A stretch of DNA of 64,000 nt. Origin: Triglochin maritima. Its lineage: Eukaryota; Streptophyta; Magnoliopsida; Alismatales; Juncaginaceae. Of this stretch, positions 22,074 through 34,385 are shown piece after piece; position 1 is the first letter of the stretch; every line of letters begins with the position of its first letter. A model generated the notes under the pieces. The model saw nothing but the letters and a program-made list of their open reading frames with translations. It was not told the origin of the DNA and searched no databases. The stretch is taken from positions 24,223,621 to 24,287,620 of the forward strand of contig OY821784.1 of NCBI GenBank assembly GCA_963682175.1. Reading direction: 5' to 3'. A program made the translations under genes and the position numbers.

Positions 22074-23688
22074 AATACCCCCACACCTAACTTTTGCTAG
22101 TCCCGAGCAAAACAAAGAAAGAGAAAAGCAAACGAAAAACAAGAAATCCTAACTCACTTTCGTAGGAATCACGGTTGCACTTAGCACGTGCAACAAGCTG
22201 TTAAACCTCCTTGGCGACAAGGAGGAGGAGTGTTGTCTCCTGAGGGTTTTCAGCGGATATACCCACAAAATCCGAACAAGATGCATTAATCAATCTAGCT
22301 ACACGACTCGTTGGACTTATTTTGTCGATCATGGGATGCGGTAATACTACGGGTCGACTCTATATATGTAATCGGTCCACACACCTAGACTAATGAGTTA
22401 TTCGTGAGAGTTAACTAAGGAATTAAGTGAAAGACATGGGCAACCTTAACTTCTGAATGTGATACAACGTGTAAAGTCCATTTTGGTTCTTATTTGACTT
22501 TTTTTTTCTTTTTTTTTCTTTTTTTTTCTTTTTCTTTGGAGCATTTATTGGTTGGTGTTTGATTCTCCCAGGGTCAGGTTTCGTGCATCATTGCCTATGA
22601 GGACTTACACTATCACGTACACCTTCCCCCAAATCTCCACATAGGGCGATCCCTACCACCCGTGTAACGGGAGTTCGGTCGGTGCATCCCAAGTCAGATG
22701 ACTCGAAAGCACCAGGCACAAAGTCCCCTCAGACCTACTTTCCCGAGTGATAGGAGCCGTGCGAGAAGAGAGAACCCCACTTATTTATTTATCTACATGG
22801 GAACCAAAACCCCTACACTTAAGTTTCACAAAAAGAGATTAAGGGCCCTTGACTACGACAAACTTCCTTATACTAACAGACACGAATTATTTTGACTCAC
22901 TAGGTTCAGGGTGGACTTCTTTAAATGTTTGAGTACTGAAACCCTATGATTACACGCCCCCCGAGGGAAAACCGCGGTGCATCCTAACGACTCGATAAGA
23001 CCTAAAGCCAGTAAACTAGAAATCCTAATGCATCAAGTTCAAGACAATTTTGGGAGCTTTCTTTTTACTTTGCCTCTCAACGGTTTTGCACATGCTAAAC
23101 ACACGCAAAACCCACAAAACATTTTCTTTCGCAAACATATGAAGATTTTGAAAGAAATGTGAAAATTTTAAAGCACTCGGCAAGCAAAAGAAGACAAGTC
23201 ACCCAAGGATCATGGCAAGCAGATATATCGATATTAAATGCGGCACACTATCATGACCCTGACAATGCAAACAAAAGAAAATAAAACCAAAGGAAAAAGA
23301 CTCGACTATGTACACACGTAAAACACCCCCCCCACACCTACTTCATGCATTGTCCTCAATGAATGTGAACAAGATACTACATGAATACATGCATGAAAAA
23401 GGAAAGATCTCACCAACATGAAGTACAAAGGGACGTTCAGGGTCATGTTGATGAGCACAAACCCAAATTCCTTCAAAACCTGTGAGAAGCTGAAGAAGGG
23501 AGATAAATACGTGAAGAGATTGGGCCCAAGTACACAAGAGTTGGGGCCCACAACAATCGATGCTCACTGAAGGAGTCTTTTATTACACACTTTTTTTCTT
23601 TTTTTTTTTGTTTTTTTTTGTTGTTTTTTTTTGTTGTTTTTTTTTTAAAGATATATACATCAACCAAGATATTCTCATAATCATTTGG
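22074..23688 (-). other. 3' non-coding region of Athila B
   Basis: Contains the polypurine tract 22074-22088 and an internal copy at 23325-23340 (both AGGTGTGGGGG on the minus strand). Homopurine runs lie at about 22499-22540 and 23588-23648. It matches A 14465-15788 from the internal tract outward. No ORF is supported. Confidence 0.75.
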
Positions 23689-26678
23689 TCAAGGAACATC
23701 AAATGAGAACATCAAGTCAGGAGGACCAGAGACTTGCCGAGATGGGCAAACTCCACTGGTACTCTGAGGTGTCATGAAGGGTGAAAAGTCAAAGCTGAAA
23801 GGCTCGAACCCCTCATGATATTGGTTGGGTGTGGGCAACAAAGAATGAAGTTGTGTTGCCTCACTAGGGTTTAATTGCTCATCGAAGAAAACCCTCCAAC
23901 CAATAGGCGGGTGCATCGGAATGAGTTCCTCAGGCTCATTCGATGGATGCAACAGACTTGCATCACTAAGAATGGGGCTTCTCCCCAAGTCATCCAACAA
24001 GGACCTCCCACCATCGTTTAGATCATCAAGCATAAGCTCGGTCATAGGTGGGTCCTTGTTGGAGTCAAAATGAAGCTCAAATGGCTCAATGGCCATGGGA
24101 CATGAGGTAGAGACACCTTCTGGTATAGGCATATGATGAGGCGTCTCACTCTCACTAGTACTCTCAACTGAATCATGCAACGAACACTCCCTTTGGACAT
24201 TTATGTTCGAGGCCAGCTCACTCTGTTGCATTGCAAAGACAGGCAACGAGTCTTCGCTGGGCCCACGAACATTCTCAATGGGTTGCATTGGGGTTAGGGG
24301 TGTTCGTTGATTTTGTGGTGCTTTCTCCAATTGGCGGATGAGATTTAGATTTAAAGGTTCATCCATGGGTTCCTGTTGCCTACCAGAGTTGAACACATGA
24401 AACTCGGCACTCATGTTACCGAATGAGAGCTTCATGAGACCATTTCTACAATTAATCAAAGCATTGGAGGTTGCCAGAAATGGTCTACCCAAAATCAAAG
24501 GTATTTGAGAGTGGGTGTTCGCAACAGGATTGGTATCGAGGACAACAAAATCAACTGGAAATATAAAATCTCCAACTTTGATAAGCACATCCTCGATAAT
24601 CCCCATGGGAATACGAATGGATCTATCCGCCAATTGGAGGGTGATCTTAGTTGGTTTCAATTCTCCCAAGTTCAACTGTTGATAAACAGAGAATGGGAGG
24701 AGGTTGACCGCTGATCCTAAATCAAGCAAAACATTGCTCAATCTAGTGTCCCCTATCGTACACTGAATAGTAGGACACCCTGGGTCCTTGTATTTTGTGT
24801 AGGTAGGATTGGACAAAAGTGAGCTGATATTTGCAGCCAAGAATGCTTTCTTAGGAACATTGGTCTTCCTCTTGGTTGTGCAAAGATCCTTCAACACTTT
24901 GGCATATTGAGGTATTTGTTGGATGACATCCAACAAGGGGATGTTAACCTTTACTTGCTTAAACACCTCTAATATCTTGTCCATGTTGTCACTCTGCTTT
25001 TTGTTTAACCTACTTGGATAGGGAGCTTTTGGCAGGTAGGTTTTCTGCTGTGCCTGAGAAGAAAGCTTTGGTGTATTACCCTCACCCTCAGCTTCTTCTT
25101 CACCACCATTCCACTAAGGGGCTGCATAGATGGTGGTGGGTGTGGCAAGGAAATGTGATTGTCAACCTGTTTTCCATTCCTTAAGGTCACAATGGAATTG
25201 ACATGGTGAACAGGTTCCTCCACATGGTTCACTTGCCTCCCCCGAGGTACCACATTCTCATTTTGCATTTGTTGTTGTTGGTACATGCGGGGGTTAGCCT
25301 CAGGCTGGCTAGGAAAAGACCCTCTCTCTCTTTCATGTACAGACTGAGCCAATTGGCCCATCTGAAGCTCTAGAGATTTGATGGTCTGCTGATTTGAAGT
25401 GAGAACTTGACTCGTGGTTGACATAAAAATTTTCATTGAGTTTTCAAGTCCACGAGTCAAGGTCTCAAGCGAATTGAATCGGGTTTCCATATTATTGGAA
25501 TTTGGGAAACCCGATTGATTGGTGGTTTGCGCTTGGGGTGGCTGATAGGAATGCGCATGCATGGGAGGTTGGTGTGATTGGTAAGGTGGTCTCGAGGAGT
25601 TTGGAGGACCACCCGGGGCATTAGTTTGGTTCCATGAAAAATTGGGGTGGTTCCTCCATCCAGGATTATAAGATGATGAGTATGGGTCATTCCTGGCTCT
25701 ATCATAGACGGCGTTGACACGCTCCATCTCAGGAGGAATGGACTCACACTCGCTTTCTACATGACCTATCCTACCACATGAATGACAGGGAACTGGACCA
25801 GATGTAGACATATGAGGTGCACTTTGTTGGTTTTGGAGCTCAATCGAGTCCATACGGCGCATTAAGGCCGCCATGCGTGCCTCGGTGGCCGTAGTGGTAT
25901 CGATAGCAAATGCGGTACCCGATCTAGTCGAGTTTGCATTCGCGATCCTCGCTCCTATACTAGATGATGCAGGTGGTTCCCTCACACTCTCCCACTGCAT
26001 GGTTTTCTCAGCGAGGTCTTCTAGGAAGGCCCATGCCTCCCTTTCATCCTTTCCCAAGAACTCTCCTTGACACATGGACTCAAGGAGCGTTCTGGACGGG
26101 ATGTGAAGACCCTCATACACAATCTGACAAAGACGCCACAACTCAATGCCATGGTGAGGGCACGAGGATAGTAGCTCTTTGAACCTCTCAAGATATGCAT
26201 GAAATGGTTCGGTCTCATGTTGATAGAACGAATTGATTTCGTTCCTCAATTTTTGAGTCCGATGATTAGGAAAGTACTTCTTGAGGAATGCAGATTGAAA
26301 CTCATCCCAAGTCCTAAAGGAATTCGCCTGGTTGCTGTACAACCACTTCTTGGCATCATCCTTCAGCGCAAAGGGGACAAGCCTAAGATGGATGGAGTCT
26401 GTGCTAAGTTGTTGCAGCTTGAACATAGCACAGACCTCCTCAAATTCCCTGAGAAAGATATAGGGGTCACCTTTCCCAGTGAAATGAGGGAGCATGGAAA
26501 TGAATTGAGGCTTAACCTCAAAATGGTTCCCATTAGCCTCTGGTAATACGATGCATGAGGGTAGAGCTGTACGGCTCGGGTAGCATCGATCACGAAGAGG
26601 TATGGGAACGACAACTGGAAGCACTGGTCGAACAGGTGGGTCCAGCAACTGCTCCTCCTCACGGAAATTAGCAGCCAT
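23689..26678 (-). pseudogene. gag-pro: Gag-protease-acidic tail polyprotein of Athila B (one frameshift)
   Basis: Starts MAANF at 26678. Gag matches A closely, with zinc knuckle CHSCGRIGHVESEC. The codon that is UAG in A is sense here (VPRGRQVN), so gag and protease are one frame. A single missing G near 25111 (ATGGTGG context) shifts the frame between gag and protease. Protease keeps LLDLGSAVNLLP and LGRPFLATSNALINC. After FHVFNSGRQQ the sequence departs from A and runs about 230 residues, rich in Asp/Glu/Pro/Ser (MTELMLDDLNDGGRSLLDD, WRVFFDEQLNPSEATQLHSL), to a stop at 23689. No RT motif follows. The same tail occurs in C, so it is a family feature and not a private deletion. Confidence 0.85.
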
Positions 26679-27877
26679 TGAACCCGGACTGCGTGCGACA
26701 CGAGAGGAGGGAGGTGTCGAGAAATCGATGACCGAAGCCGGATTGACAACGCTCCTCGTCAAACGACCACTCTCGTCTCGTGTCCAGGAAAGCATGCACA
26801 AAGGTGCGCACACACAAAACAAAACTTTTTTTTTCTTTTTTTTCTAACAAAGAATGTGCGTAGAGGAGAAGACGGGGGAACACAAGAGAGAAAGAATAAC
26901 TCAGGAGAGAAGGGAAGAAGTCCTTAAGCTACGGCGGATGGGTACAGGTAGAAGTACACAAGCAAACAAGGCTCAAGCAATCCTAAGGTCGCTATAGGTC
27001 CTTACAGCTAGACGACGCCTAACTGCGAGGTCACACGGCCTCAACACGCCTCACCTCCCTACAACGAGGACCACAAAGCCCAGCAAGTGAGCCAAGATCC
27101 GGGGATCTCGTCTCTCCTACTATCGACAAAGTGGGCAACGCCGATCAGGTCATGACGGTCGGGACCGGATCACTCTCCTAATGCGCCCGAAATCCTTAGG
27201 GACAATGTCTACTTGATTTTAAAATTAGGCTCTTGATTAGTGTGGTTTTTGGGGCGAAGGAAAGGGTGATGAAATCCCCCACCTTATCTTTTATGGGACA
27301 ACCCCTCCTTAGTAGCGTTTTGGAGTCCTAATCTAGCAATCAACTCTCCAAACAAAACGCTCAACTCACACTTGTTTCAATGCACTTCCTACTAACTAAT
27401 GCATGTTCATACGAAATGCATGAATGAGAGTAGAAGGTGCGTACCTCACGCCAGCTCTCAGCAACAGAAAATAAAGCTAAGATAAAAGACAATCTAAATG
27501 CCTAAGTCACATACATGATGCATGACCTAAACAAGAATGAATGCCTAATCTTTTGCTTTGAGTTTTAGGGTCCAAGTTGCTTAAAGGAGATTTGATTCTT
27601 GATCTGGGAACAAACTATAGGTCAAGACATGCTAAATCGAGTCCCAGATCACTATAACAGATAAAGAAATACTCCACAAAATTTAGAGGCGAAATGAAGC
27701 TACCAGACCGCCAGTTGGCGGTTGAAGACCGCTGATTGGCGGTCTTCTTCTCTCAGATCACCTCCAAACTTGACCAGATGCTTCCCCTTCTCAATGTGAG
27801 TCACCTGTGACAACGAAAACTACAAGACAAAAGTTAAATCCACTCGAATCGTCCAAACAAGAGTCTGGACTGGCACC
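26679..27877 (-). other. Leader of Athila B
   Basis: Collinear with the leaders of A and C. It holds GACCGCCAGTTGGCGGTT and GACCGCTGATTGGCGGTC at 27706-27744. A T-rich run lies near 26823-26846. Confidence 0.75.
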
Positions 27878-27895
27878 TCCCCGGCAACGGCGCCA
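27878..27895 (-). other. Primer-binding site, tRNA-Asp type (Athila B)
   Basis: Minus strand TGGCGCCGTTGCCGGGGA, the canonical Athila sequence, six bases from the LTR edge at 27902. Confidence 0.95.
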
Positions 27896-27901
27896 AAAAC
27901 T

Positions 27902-29186
27902 TGTTGAACGTTTTAATTAAACCGCAAGTGCACGGCCGCGATGAAGCGGTGGCAAGTATGGGTCGTCCTCAGGGAGGTGAGCAGCCTCTTGTTTGCACGA
28001 AATCAAGTGGCGAAAATAATGGAGAAGAGAGTTGGTTACGCTACTCTACACTAAACCATGCTAAGAAGTATGAAATGCGAAACAAAGAAATAAACGATCA
28101 AATAAAAGCTAAGCTAAGAACAAAACAAGAATGCTGGAATTTCAGGAATGGAAAAAAACCCCTAAGGGGTGGAGTGAGTGCACACAAGCAAAGAGGTGGG
28201 TGTAGAATACATTCTTTAAGCACATGAAGGTGGTGTTTATCAAGCATAGGAAGTGTCTAAATGTTATGGCAAAACCTATCAATCTATTCACCAACTTAGT
28301 TGATTAACATTTACATATGCAAGGTGTTTATTTCAGAACCTAAACAAGCATGAGAGGTGTCTAATCATTTTGGCAAAACTCATCAAGTTGTAAATTCTAT
28401 CCTAAACAAGCAAGCATACATTCATGTTTAATCAACACATTGAAATTAAAGCATTCATCCCATTCTCTAATGCATGTATGTACATCTACCCCACCCCCCA
28501 AAGGGGATGGAACTACTCACTAAACATTACACTAATTATTAAACTATGGAAAGAAAGCATATTAAAACTAAGCTAGAATTAAAAGATGATTAAACTAAAA
28601 CATGCACAACAATAAAAGAAGCATAAAACAAACAATGAAAGAAACATAAAACTTTATTGATAAAATGACTCACATTAAAAGTAGCATCCTCCTACTTTAG
28701 TGTGTGCTTCAAGGCCTCACTTCTAGTAGGAAGAATAGCCACTTAAAATATGGAGTGATTACAAAAGGAGGTGAAGAGTTCTATTTATAGCCATGGAAAA
28801 AGCTAATCCGGGACAATCTCCCGATGTGGGACTAAACCAATACCAAAAATAGCCTAAACAAACATTAATACACGTCCAGGATAAAACTTGGTGGATTTGG
28901 GCCCAAAGTGACCGCCAATTGGCGGTCTTGGACCGCTAATTGGCGGTCCAAATTTTCCGGATCGAGTTGAATCTTGTTCTGGGATTTGCTTGGTGTATTT
29001 GGTGGTCTTGGATGCATCTACTTTGTTTATTGGAGCTCCGACCCGAATCCAATTGCTAAAATACTCCCCATGATGGTGTGGAGTATTCTGTTTTGCTCTT
29101 AGGTCCTTCTGTCTTGCGTTCAGGTCCTTCTCCCTTGCATCTTGGTCCCCAGATCTCACAATCCAGTCCTTTTTCCCAGCTTTTGG
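27902..29186 (-). mobile_element. 5' LTR of Athila B, U3 end missing
   Basis: Matches 20658-21942 almost base for base, then stops at CCCAGCTTTTGG (29186). The remaining 131 bp of U3 seen at 21943-22073 are missing, and an inverted LTR fragment begins at once. Confidence 0.9.
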
Positions 29187-30424
29187 ATTGTGAGATCTGG
29201 GGACCAAGATGCAAGGGAGAAGGACCTGAACGCAAGACAGAAGGACCTAAGAGCAAAACAGAATACTCCACACCATCATGGGGAGTATTTTAGCAATTGG
29301 ATTCGGGTCGGAGCTCCAATAAACAAAGTAGATGCATCCAAGACCACCAAATACACCAAGCAAATCCCAGAACAAGATTCAACTCGATCTGGAAAATTTG
29401 GACCGCCAATTGGCGGTCACTTTGGGCCCAAATCCACCAAGTTTTCTCCTGGACGTGTATTAATGTTTGTTTAGGCTATTTTTGGTATTGGTTTAGTCCC
29501 ACATCGGGAGATTGTCCCGGATTAGCTTTTTCCATGGCTATAAATAGAACTCTTCACCTCCTTTTGTAATCACTCCATATTTTAAGTGGCTATTCTTCCT
29601 ACTAGAAGTGAGGCCTTGAAGCACACACTAAAGTAGGAGGATGCTACTTTTAATGTGAGTCATTTTATCAATAAAGTTTTGTGTTTCTTTCATTGTTTGT
29701 TTTATGCTTCTTTTATTGTTTATGCATGTTTTAGTTTAATCGTCTTTTAATTCTAGCTTAGTTTTAATATGCTTTCTTTCCATAGTTTAATAATTAGTGT
29801 AATGTTTAGTGAGTAGTTCCATCCCCTTTGGGGGGTGGAGTAGATGTACATACATGCATTAGAGAATGGGATGAATGCTTTAATTTTAATGTGTTGATTA
29901 AACATGAATGTATGCTTGCTTGTTTAGGATAGAATTTATAACTTGATGAGTTTTGCCAAAATGATTAGACACCTCTCATGCTTGTTTAGGTTCTGAAATA
30001 AATAACTTGCATATGTAAATGTTAATCAACTAAGTTGGTGAATAGATTGATAGGTTTTGCCATAACATTTAGACACTTCCTATGCATGATAAACACCACC
30101 TTCATGTGCTTAAAGAATGTATTCTACACCCACCTCTTTGCATGTGTGCACTCACTCCACCCCTTAGGGGTTTTCCATTCCTGAAATTCCAGCATTCTTG
30201 TTTTGTTCTTAGCCTAGTTCTTATTCCATCGTTTGTTTGTTTCGTTCGCATTTCATACTTCTTAGCGTAGGTTAGTGTAGAGTAGCGTAACCAACTCTCT
30301 TCTCCATTATTTTCGCCACTTGATTTCGTGCAAACAAGAGACTGCTCACCTCCCTGAGGACGACCCGTACTTGCCACCGCTTCATCGCGGCCGTGCACTT
30401 GCGGTTTAATTAAAACGTTCAACA
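29187..30424 (+). mobile_element. Plus-strand Athila LTR fragment fused to B
   Basis: Starts inside U3 at ATTGTGAGATCTGGGG and ends CGTTCAACA at the normal LTR terminus. It differs from B's own LTRs at many more sites than those differ from each other (for example GTTTATGCATG against GTTGTGCATG near 29720, and several sites at 30210-30270), so it comes from another Athila copy. No primer site follows it. Confidence 0.85.
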
Positions 30425-30963
30425 TGGAGCCTTGGTCGTGTCGTGGTAGCTGCGGTTGGTTGAAAAGACCAGGAGCCCAGCTTGGCGACGAGTGTGTGTT
30501 GCGGTGGTTGGTTGAGATTAGACCTGGAGCCCGTGACTGTGGTGTGTCATGTGGTTGGGTGGAAGAGCCCTGGAGCCCAGCCCGTTGAGATGCTTTTCTT
30601 GTTTAGTAGAATTGCATGCTAGGGTGTCTTTCAGTTCATATATTTAGAGTTTGGCATACGGGGTTTCCTTCTGGAGACTCAGGCATTGTTGCATGTTTAC
30701 TTTCTGGCCGTGATCGGCGATAGGGGGTGGTGACCGAGGAGAGGAGCACCGCTACCGGATCCAGCTTTCTCTCAGTTGAGGTCGAGTGATTACTGCTTCC
30801 ATTTGTATAGTCTTTTGATGTAATCACAACTTTTAAAATACTCTAATGTTCATATATATATGTTATATATGTTGGTGCACCTGTGTTTAGTATTTGCGTG
30901 ATATCCTCTGTTGACTGTGTGTTATTAAAATGTTAAATTTTCCGCTGTGTTGAGGATGTTACA
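30425..30963 (+). mobile_element. Solo chromovirus LTR, second part
   Basis: Resumes the GGTTGGTTGAAAAGACCAGG minisatellite and runs to the family terminus TGAGGATGTTACA at 30963. Together with 19061-20657 it forms an LTR of about 2.1 kb with no internal region on either side. Confidence 0.8.
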
Positions 30964-31577
30964 TTGTTCTTCTCCAAACTGAGGAAACTGAGGCCCACTA
31001 TGATTTTTGGGTTTTGGTCGGGCTGACGCCCAATTTTTTTTAAAATGTAAGTTAAAACCCATACCCAGCCAATTTCATTGTGCCTAGTTTGGGTTCAGAT
31101 CGGTCAAAATTAATTACGTTGTTGATATTTCTGAAAACATGTATTGTTTGAGTTCTCTTATTAAATATTTATATTTTGAATAAATAATTTATACAGTGAT
31201 ACACTTCATGTGTACTAACTAAAAAATTGTATAAATAAGAAAAATATAGAAATTGACATGTATTATGATAACAACAAGATGTTGTCATATTAAAAAAATA
31301 TAAACGAAAGGATTTCAGGTAGAAAAGATTGGTGAAAACAATAGAAAATTGAAAATGTAATGGGCTGGCTCATGGGCTTATAAACAACGTTACTTTAGTC
31401 CACACCCGATCCGTTATCTTAAATGGAATAGATTTCGAACCCAATTTGGGCCCAAAACTAGATGAGTTGGGGTTGGGGTAGGGTTTTGGTAGCGTTTTTT
31501 AGGGCGGATTACAAACCAACAATGGAAGCCTGAATCAATGGACATCCTTGGTTAGTTACTTCTCATTGTCCTCCACT
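30964..31577. other. Intergenic sequence
   Basis: AT-rich host-like sequence. No ORF, RNA gene or terminal repeat recognised. Confidence 0.5.
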
Positions 31578-32141
31578 TAAGGCTACAAACATGGTGGGGC
31601 GAGACAGGGTTCTCATCGACCGCTATCCGCGTTACCGAAGTTTTGCATGTAAGTGGGGCAAGGTGGGTTGGATATTTTTTACCGTTACCCACCCCACTTA
31701 AGAGAGGGTTAAACGGTGCAAGGCGGGTTAAATGGGTTGAATTATTTAATATTTTCCAATTGGGTTTGTGGATTTGATTCGCGGATTGACGGGTTTCATA
31801 CGCTAGTTGCTGAGTTTATAAAGCAAACTATCCCTACTTTCAATGTCTAATTCTTAATGTTTTCTAACTTTGATTTGTTAAACTTAAACATAATTATATA
31901 TATATTATTATTAAATCTTTAAATATTATATTTATAATATATATGATCAAATAACAAATAAATGTTTGACGGAATAGTGGGTTGGCACGGCTGGTTGAGA
32001 GACCATTGCAACTCGTTCCGTTTATATAAGTGAGTTGGCTGGTGGTGGGTTAGCAGATTGTGAAATTTTAACTACCACCCACACCAAGCGGAGCGGGACA
32101 TGGCTGGTTGGCTGGTAAAACCAACCCCATGCACAACCCTA
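31578..32141. mobile_element. hAT-like MITE, 564 bp
   Basis: Left end TAAGGCTACAAACATGGTGG and right end, reverse complemented, TAGGGTTGTGCATGGGGTTGG form imperfect inverted repeats of the TAGGGxTG...ATGGG type seen in plant hAT MITEs. The flanks CCTCCACT (31570-31577) and CCTCTACT (32142-32149) are an 8-bp duplication with one mismatch, the size expected for hAT. There is no coding capacity. Inner sequence is rich in GGGGCGGG- and GGGTT-type strings near both ends. Confidence 0.7.
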
Positions 32142-32149
32142 CCTCTACT

Positions 32150-32572
32150 GTATACATGTATAGTCTTCTTATATATTTCTCGACAAACTTTGACTATATC
32201 AAAAAACTCTTAAATTTTCTATTTATAATACAACCCCCTATATTAGTCTCCTTATTAAAAATCAAATGTAAATTTTGTTAGCTTTAGGGTAATGCTATCC
32301 TATTATATATCAAAACCTTTCAAAAGGGTATTGAAGCAGATAAAAAGATGAAGCTTCTAATATGCATCAAAACTTGGCCACTATATGTACGTTATGGGGG
32401 AAATAAGAACAAGCAGAATGATAGTACAAAATATTAGAGTAATCAAATTAAAACTAAGTTAATGTGAATGTCCAAACTATGACGCACAATTGTCTTGTTC
32501 GATAGCAATAGAGCTTTCTTTATGGATAGAAAGTTTTCAAGGGGTTTACAAACTTGTTATGAATAATTATAT
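32150..32572. other. Intergenic sequence
   Basis: AT-rich. Nothing recognised. Confidence 0.5.
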
Positions 32573-33004
32573 TGTAACATCCCCGAACAGTGGAAAATTT
32601 AAACTTTTAAAATAAAGGGAAACACGAGGATAAAACCATCAAGAGTGGGACATTACTGAAAGGAATACCCAAATACATCTGGTGCACCATATTACATAAG
32701 AGTTTGTCAAAAGAGTGATTACATCAGAATACGTAATACATAAAACACGTAATCACGACAACCTAAAAATAGGCAGACAACAGGAACCAGTCCCAAAGTG
32801 CAATCTCCCTCAGTCACCACCCGCCGGAACCTAACGCGGTCCTGAAAATAAACATAACAATGCCTGAGTTTCCAGAAGGAAACCCCGTATGACAAGCTCA
32901 CTGATATACCCTAACATACTAGTATAGCATGGCATGAATACAAGCAATGAAACAACATTCCCACAAATGGCAAAACTGGATATCCGTCCTGCAAACGTTC
33001 CCGC

Positions 33005-33535
33005 TGCTACACAGGCCCCGCGGTCTGCAATCGCCACCACTGCCACACAGGCCCAACGGCCCGCAACATCGCCGTCGCCACACAGGCCGTACGGTCCACA
33101 ACCACCGGTACCACACAGGACACACGATCCACAACATCTCCGGCGCCGTACAGGCCGCACGGTCCAAACATCGGGTCTCCATAGAGACCTACCGTAGCCA
33201 CATACGGTCTAGCGGACAATACGCAACACATCCCCACACGCGACTACACAAGCCAAGGGATCGGTGAGGAGGCGTTCGCACTTCCGCGCAGGTAGAATCA
33301 GATCTGAAAACATCCTGGTCCACCACCACACCAACGGAGTCGTCGCTCAGGTCGGTCCATCACCGGTGCCACACAGACCGCACGGTATCTCACTCGATAG
33401 GTGCCCAATCGAGCTACCTGCCGGGAACAACATCGGCAGTCCATCACCGCCACCACACAGGCTACGCGTGATCCTCCCTGCCGCCACACAGGCCGCACAG
33501 GGGCCCTCCCGCCGCCACACAGGCTGCACGGGCTC
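33005..33535. repeat. Degenerate minisatellite, unit about 30 bp
   Basis: CCGCCACACAGGCCGCACGG-type units recur, some with a CCACAACATC tail. Long open frames on both strands here are by-products of the repeat. It differs in sequence from the minisatellites in the other two LTRs of the family. Confidence 0.8.
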
Positions 33536-33984
33536 ATGCAATAACTGTCTATCAAGGCCAGTCGAACATATCCGCCACACACAGGGCCAAACAATCGATA
33601 GATCCTAACCGAAGTCCGCAGGGTCAACGAGCTCCACGTGCAGACACCAACTCCGCCATTATAAAAGCAGGGCAGCGGCCTCCGTAGCCATCCAGGCCGG
33701 TAGTCACTTCACCCAACGACAGCTGCGTGTCCGCTGAAGCAATGGGATCCACAATCCCTCAGGCTGTTACTTTACAATGAGTCCTATCAATCCATCATAT
33801 TAGTCATGATCCATGCATGGAGGTGACGCGTCGCGGACACACCCACACTCTTCCACACGGCGGTCCCTGGGCTGGTACACATAACGCGCCCACCGTGACC
33901 TCCCGGCTCACTCACAAGGCGAGGACACGGGTTTCCGTGGACAAAGTTGGCGTCCTAAGAGGAACCAGGAATTCTGTCCTGTGC

Positions 33985-34385
33985 AAAACGGTCAACCGAA
34001 AGAGTCAACTCGGTCGACCATTTCCTCAAGGGAATCGGTCGACCAAAAGTCTGAAACGGTCGAACTATTTGTGCAAAACATAAGTCCCAACGGTCTACCG
34101 AAGGTCTAAAACCGGTTGACCAAACGAGGTCAAAATCCAGAGTCTGGTCGACATCAAAATCGAATCTATCGGTTGACCGACTCAGGGGTCTCGGTCGACC
34201 ATAACCTACCAGGGCATCCTAATATTTCTAAGTCATAAAACGGTCGACCGCACACAGCAATAAAAGGTCCAGTACACTTAAGTTCCGGTCGACCGAACAC
34301 AAGGACCCGGTTGGCCGAAACACAACAGACAGTCAAAATATGCTACGTTCGGTAGACCGTCCGAGGGACCCGGTCGACCGTCAGT
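33985..34385. repeat. CGGTCGACCG array in the second solo LTR
   Basis: Three exact copies (near 34241, 34287 and 34372) and about ten degenerate ones, such as CGGTCGACCA and CGGTTGACCG, in 400 bp. Confidence 0.85.

Larger units (their letters stand above)
20658..29186 (-). mobile_element. Athila B: non-autonomous gag-pro element, 5' LTR truncated
   Basis: Minus orientation: 3' LTR 20658-22073, polypurine tract 22074-22088, non-coding region, gag-pro-tail ORF, leader, tRNA-Asp primer site 27878-27895, and a 5' LTR (27902-29186) lacking about 131 bp at its U3 end. The two LTRs differ at only about five sites by hand, so the insertion is young. RT, RNase H, integrase and the third ORF are absent, and protease leads directly into an acidic tail. 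No target duplication is seen (GACCG left, TGGAG right), because the right end was rearranged. Confidence 0.9.
27902..30424. repeat. Head-to-head LTR palindrome, arms about 1.25 kb, 24-bp spacer
   Basis: Left arm 27902-29162, spacer 29163-29186, right arm 29187-30424. At the centre CTTGGTCCCCAGATCTCACAAT meets its reverse complement. The arms diverge gradually outward and the right arm lacks one 23-bp palindrome copy. Confidence 0.9.

Noticed and set aside
20653..30432. TGGAGCCT at both sides of the B block as a target-site duplication
   Set aside because: The left copy is separated from the LTR by about 15 bp and the string is part of the surrounding minisatellite.
32831..33627. Several long ORFs on both strands with Cys/Gly or Pro/His repeats
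   Set aside because: All frames are open because of the CCACACAGGCC minisatellite; no domain is visible.
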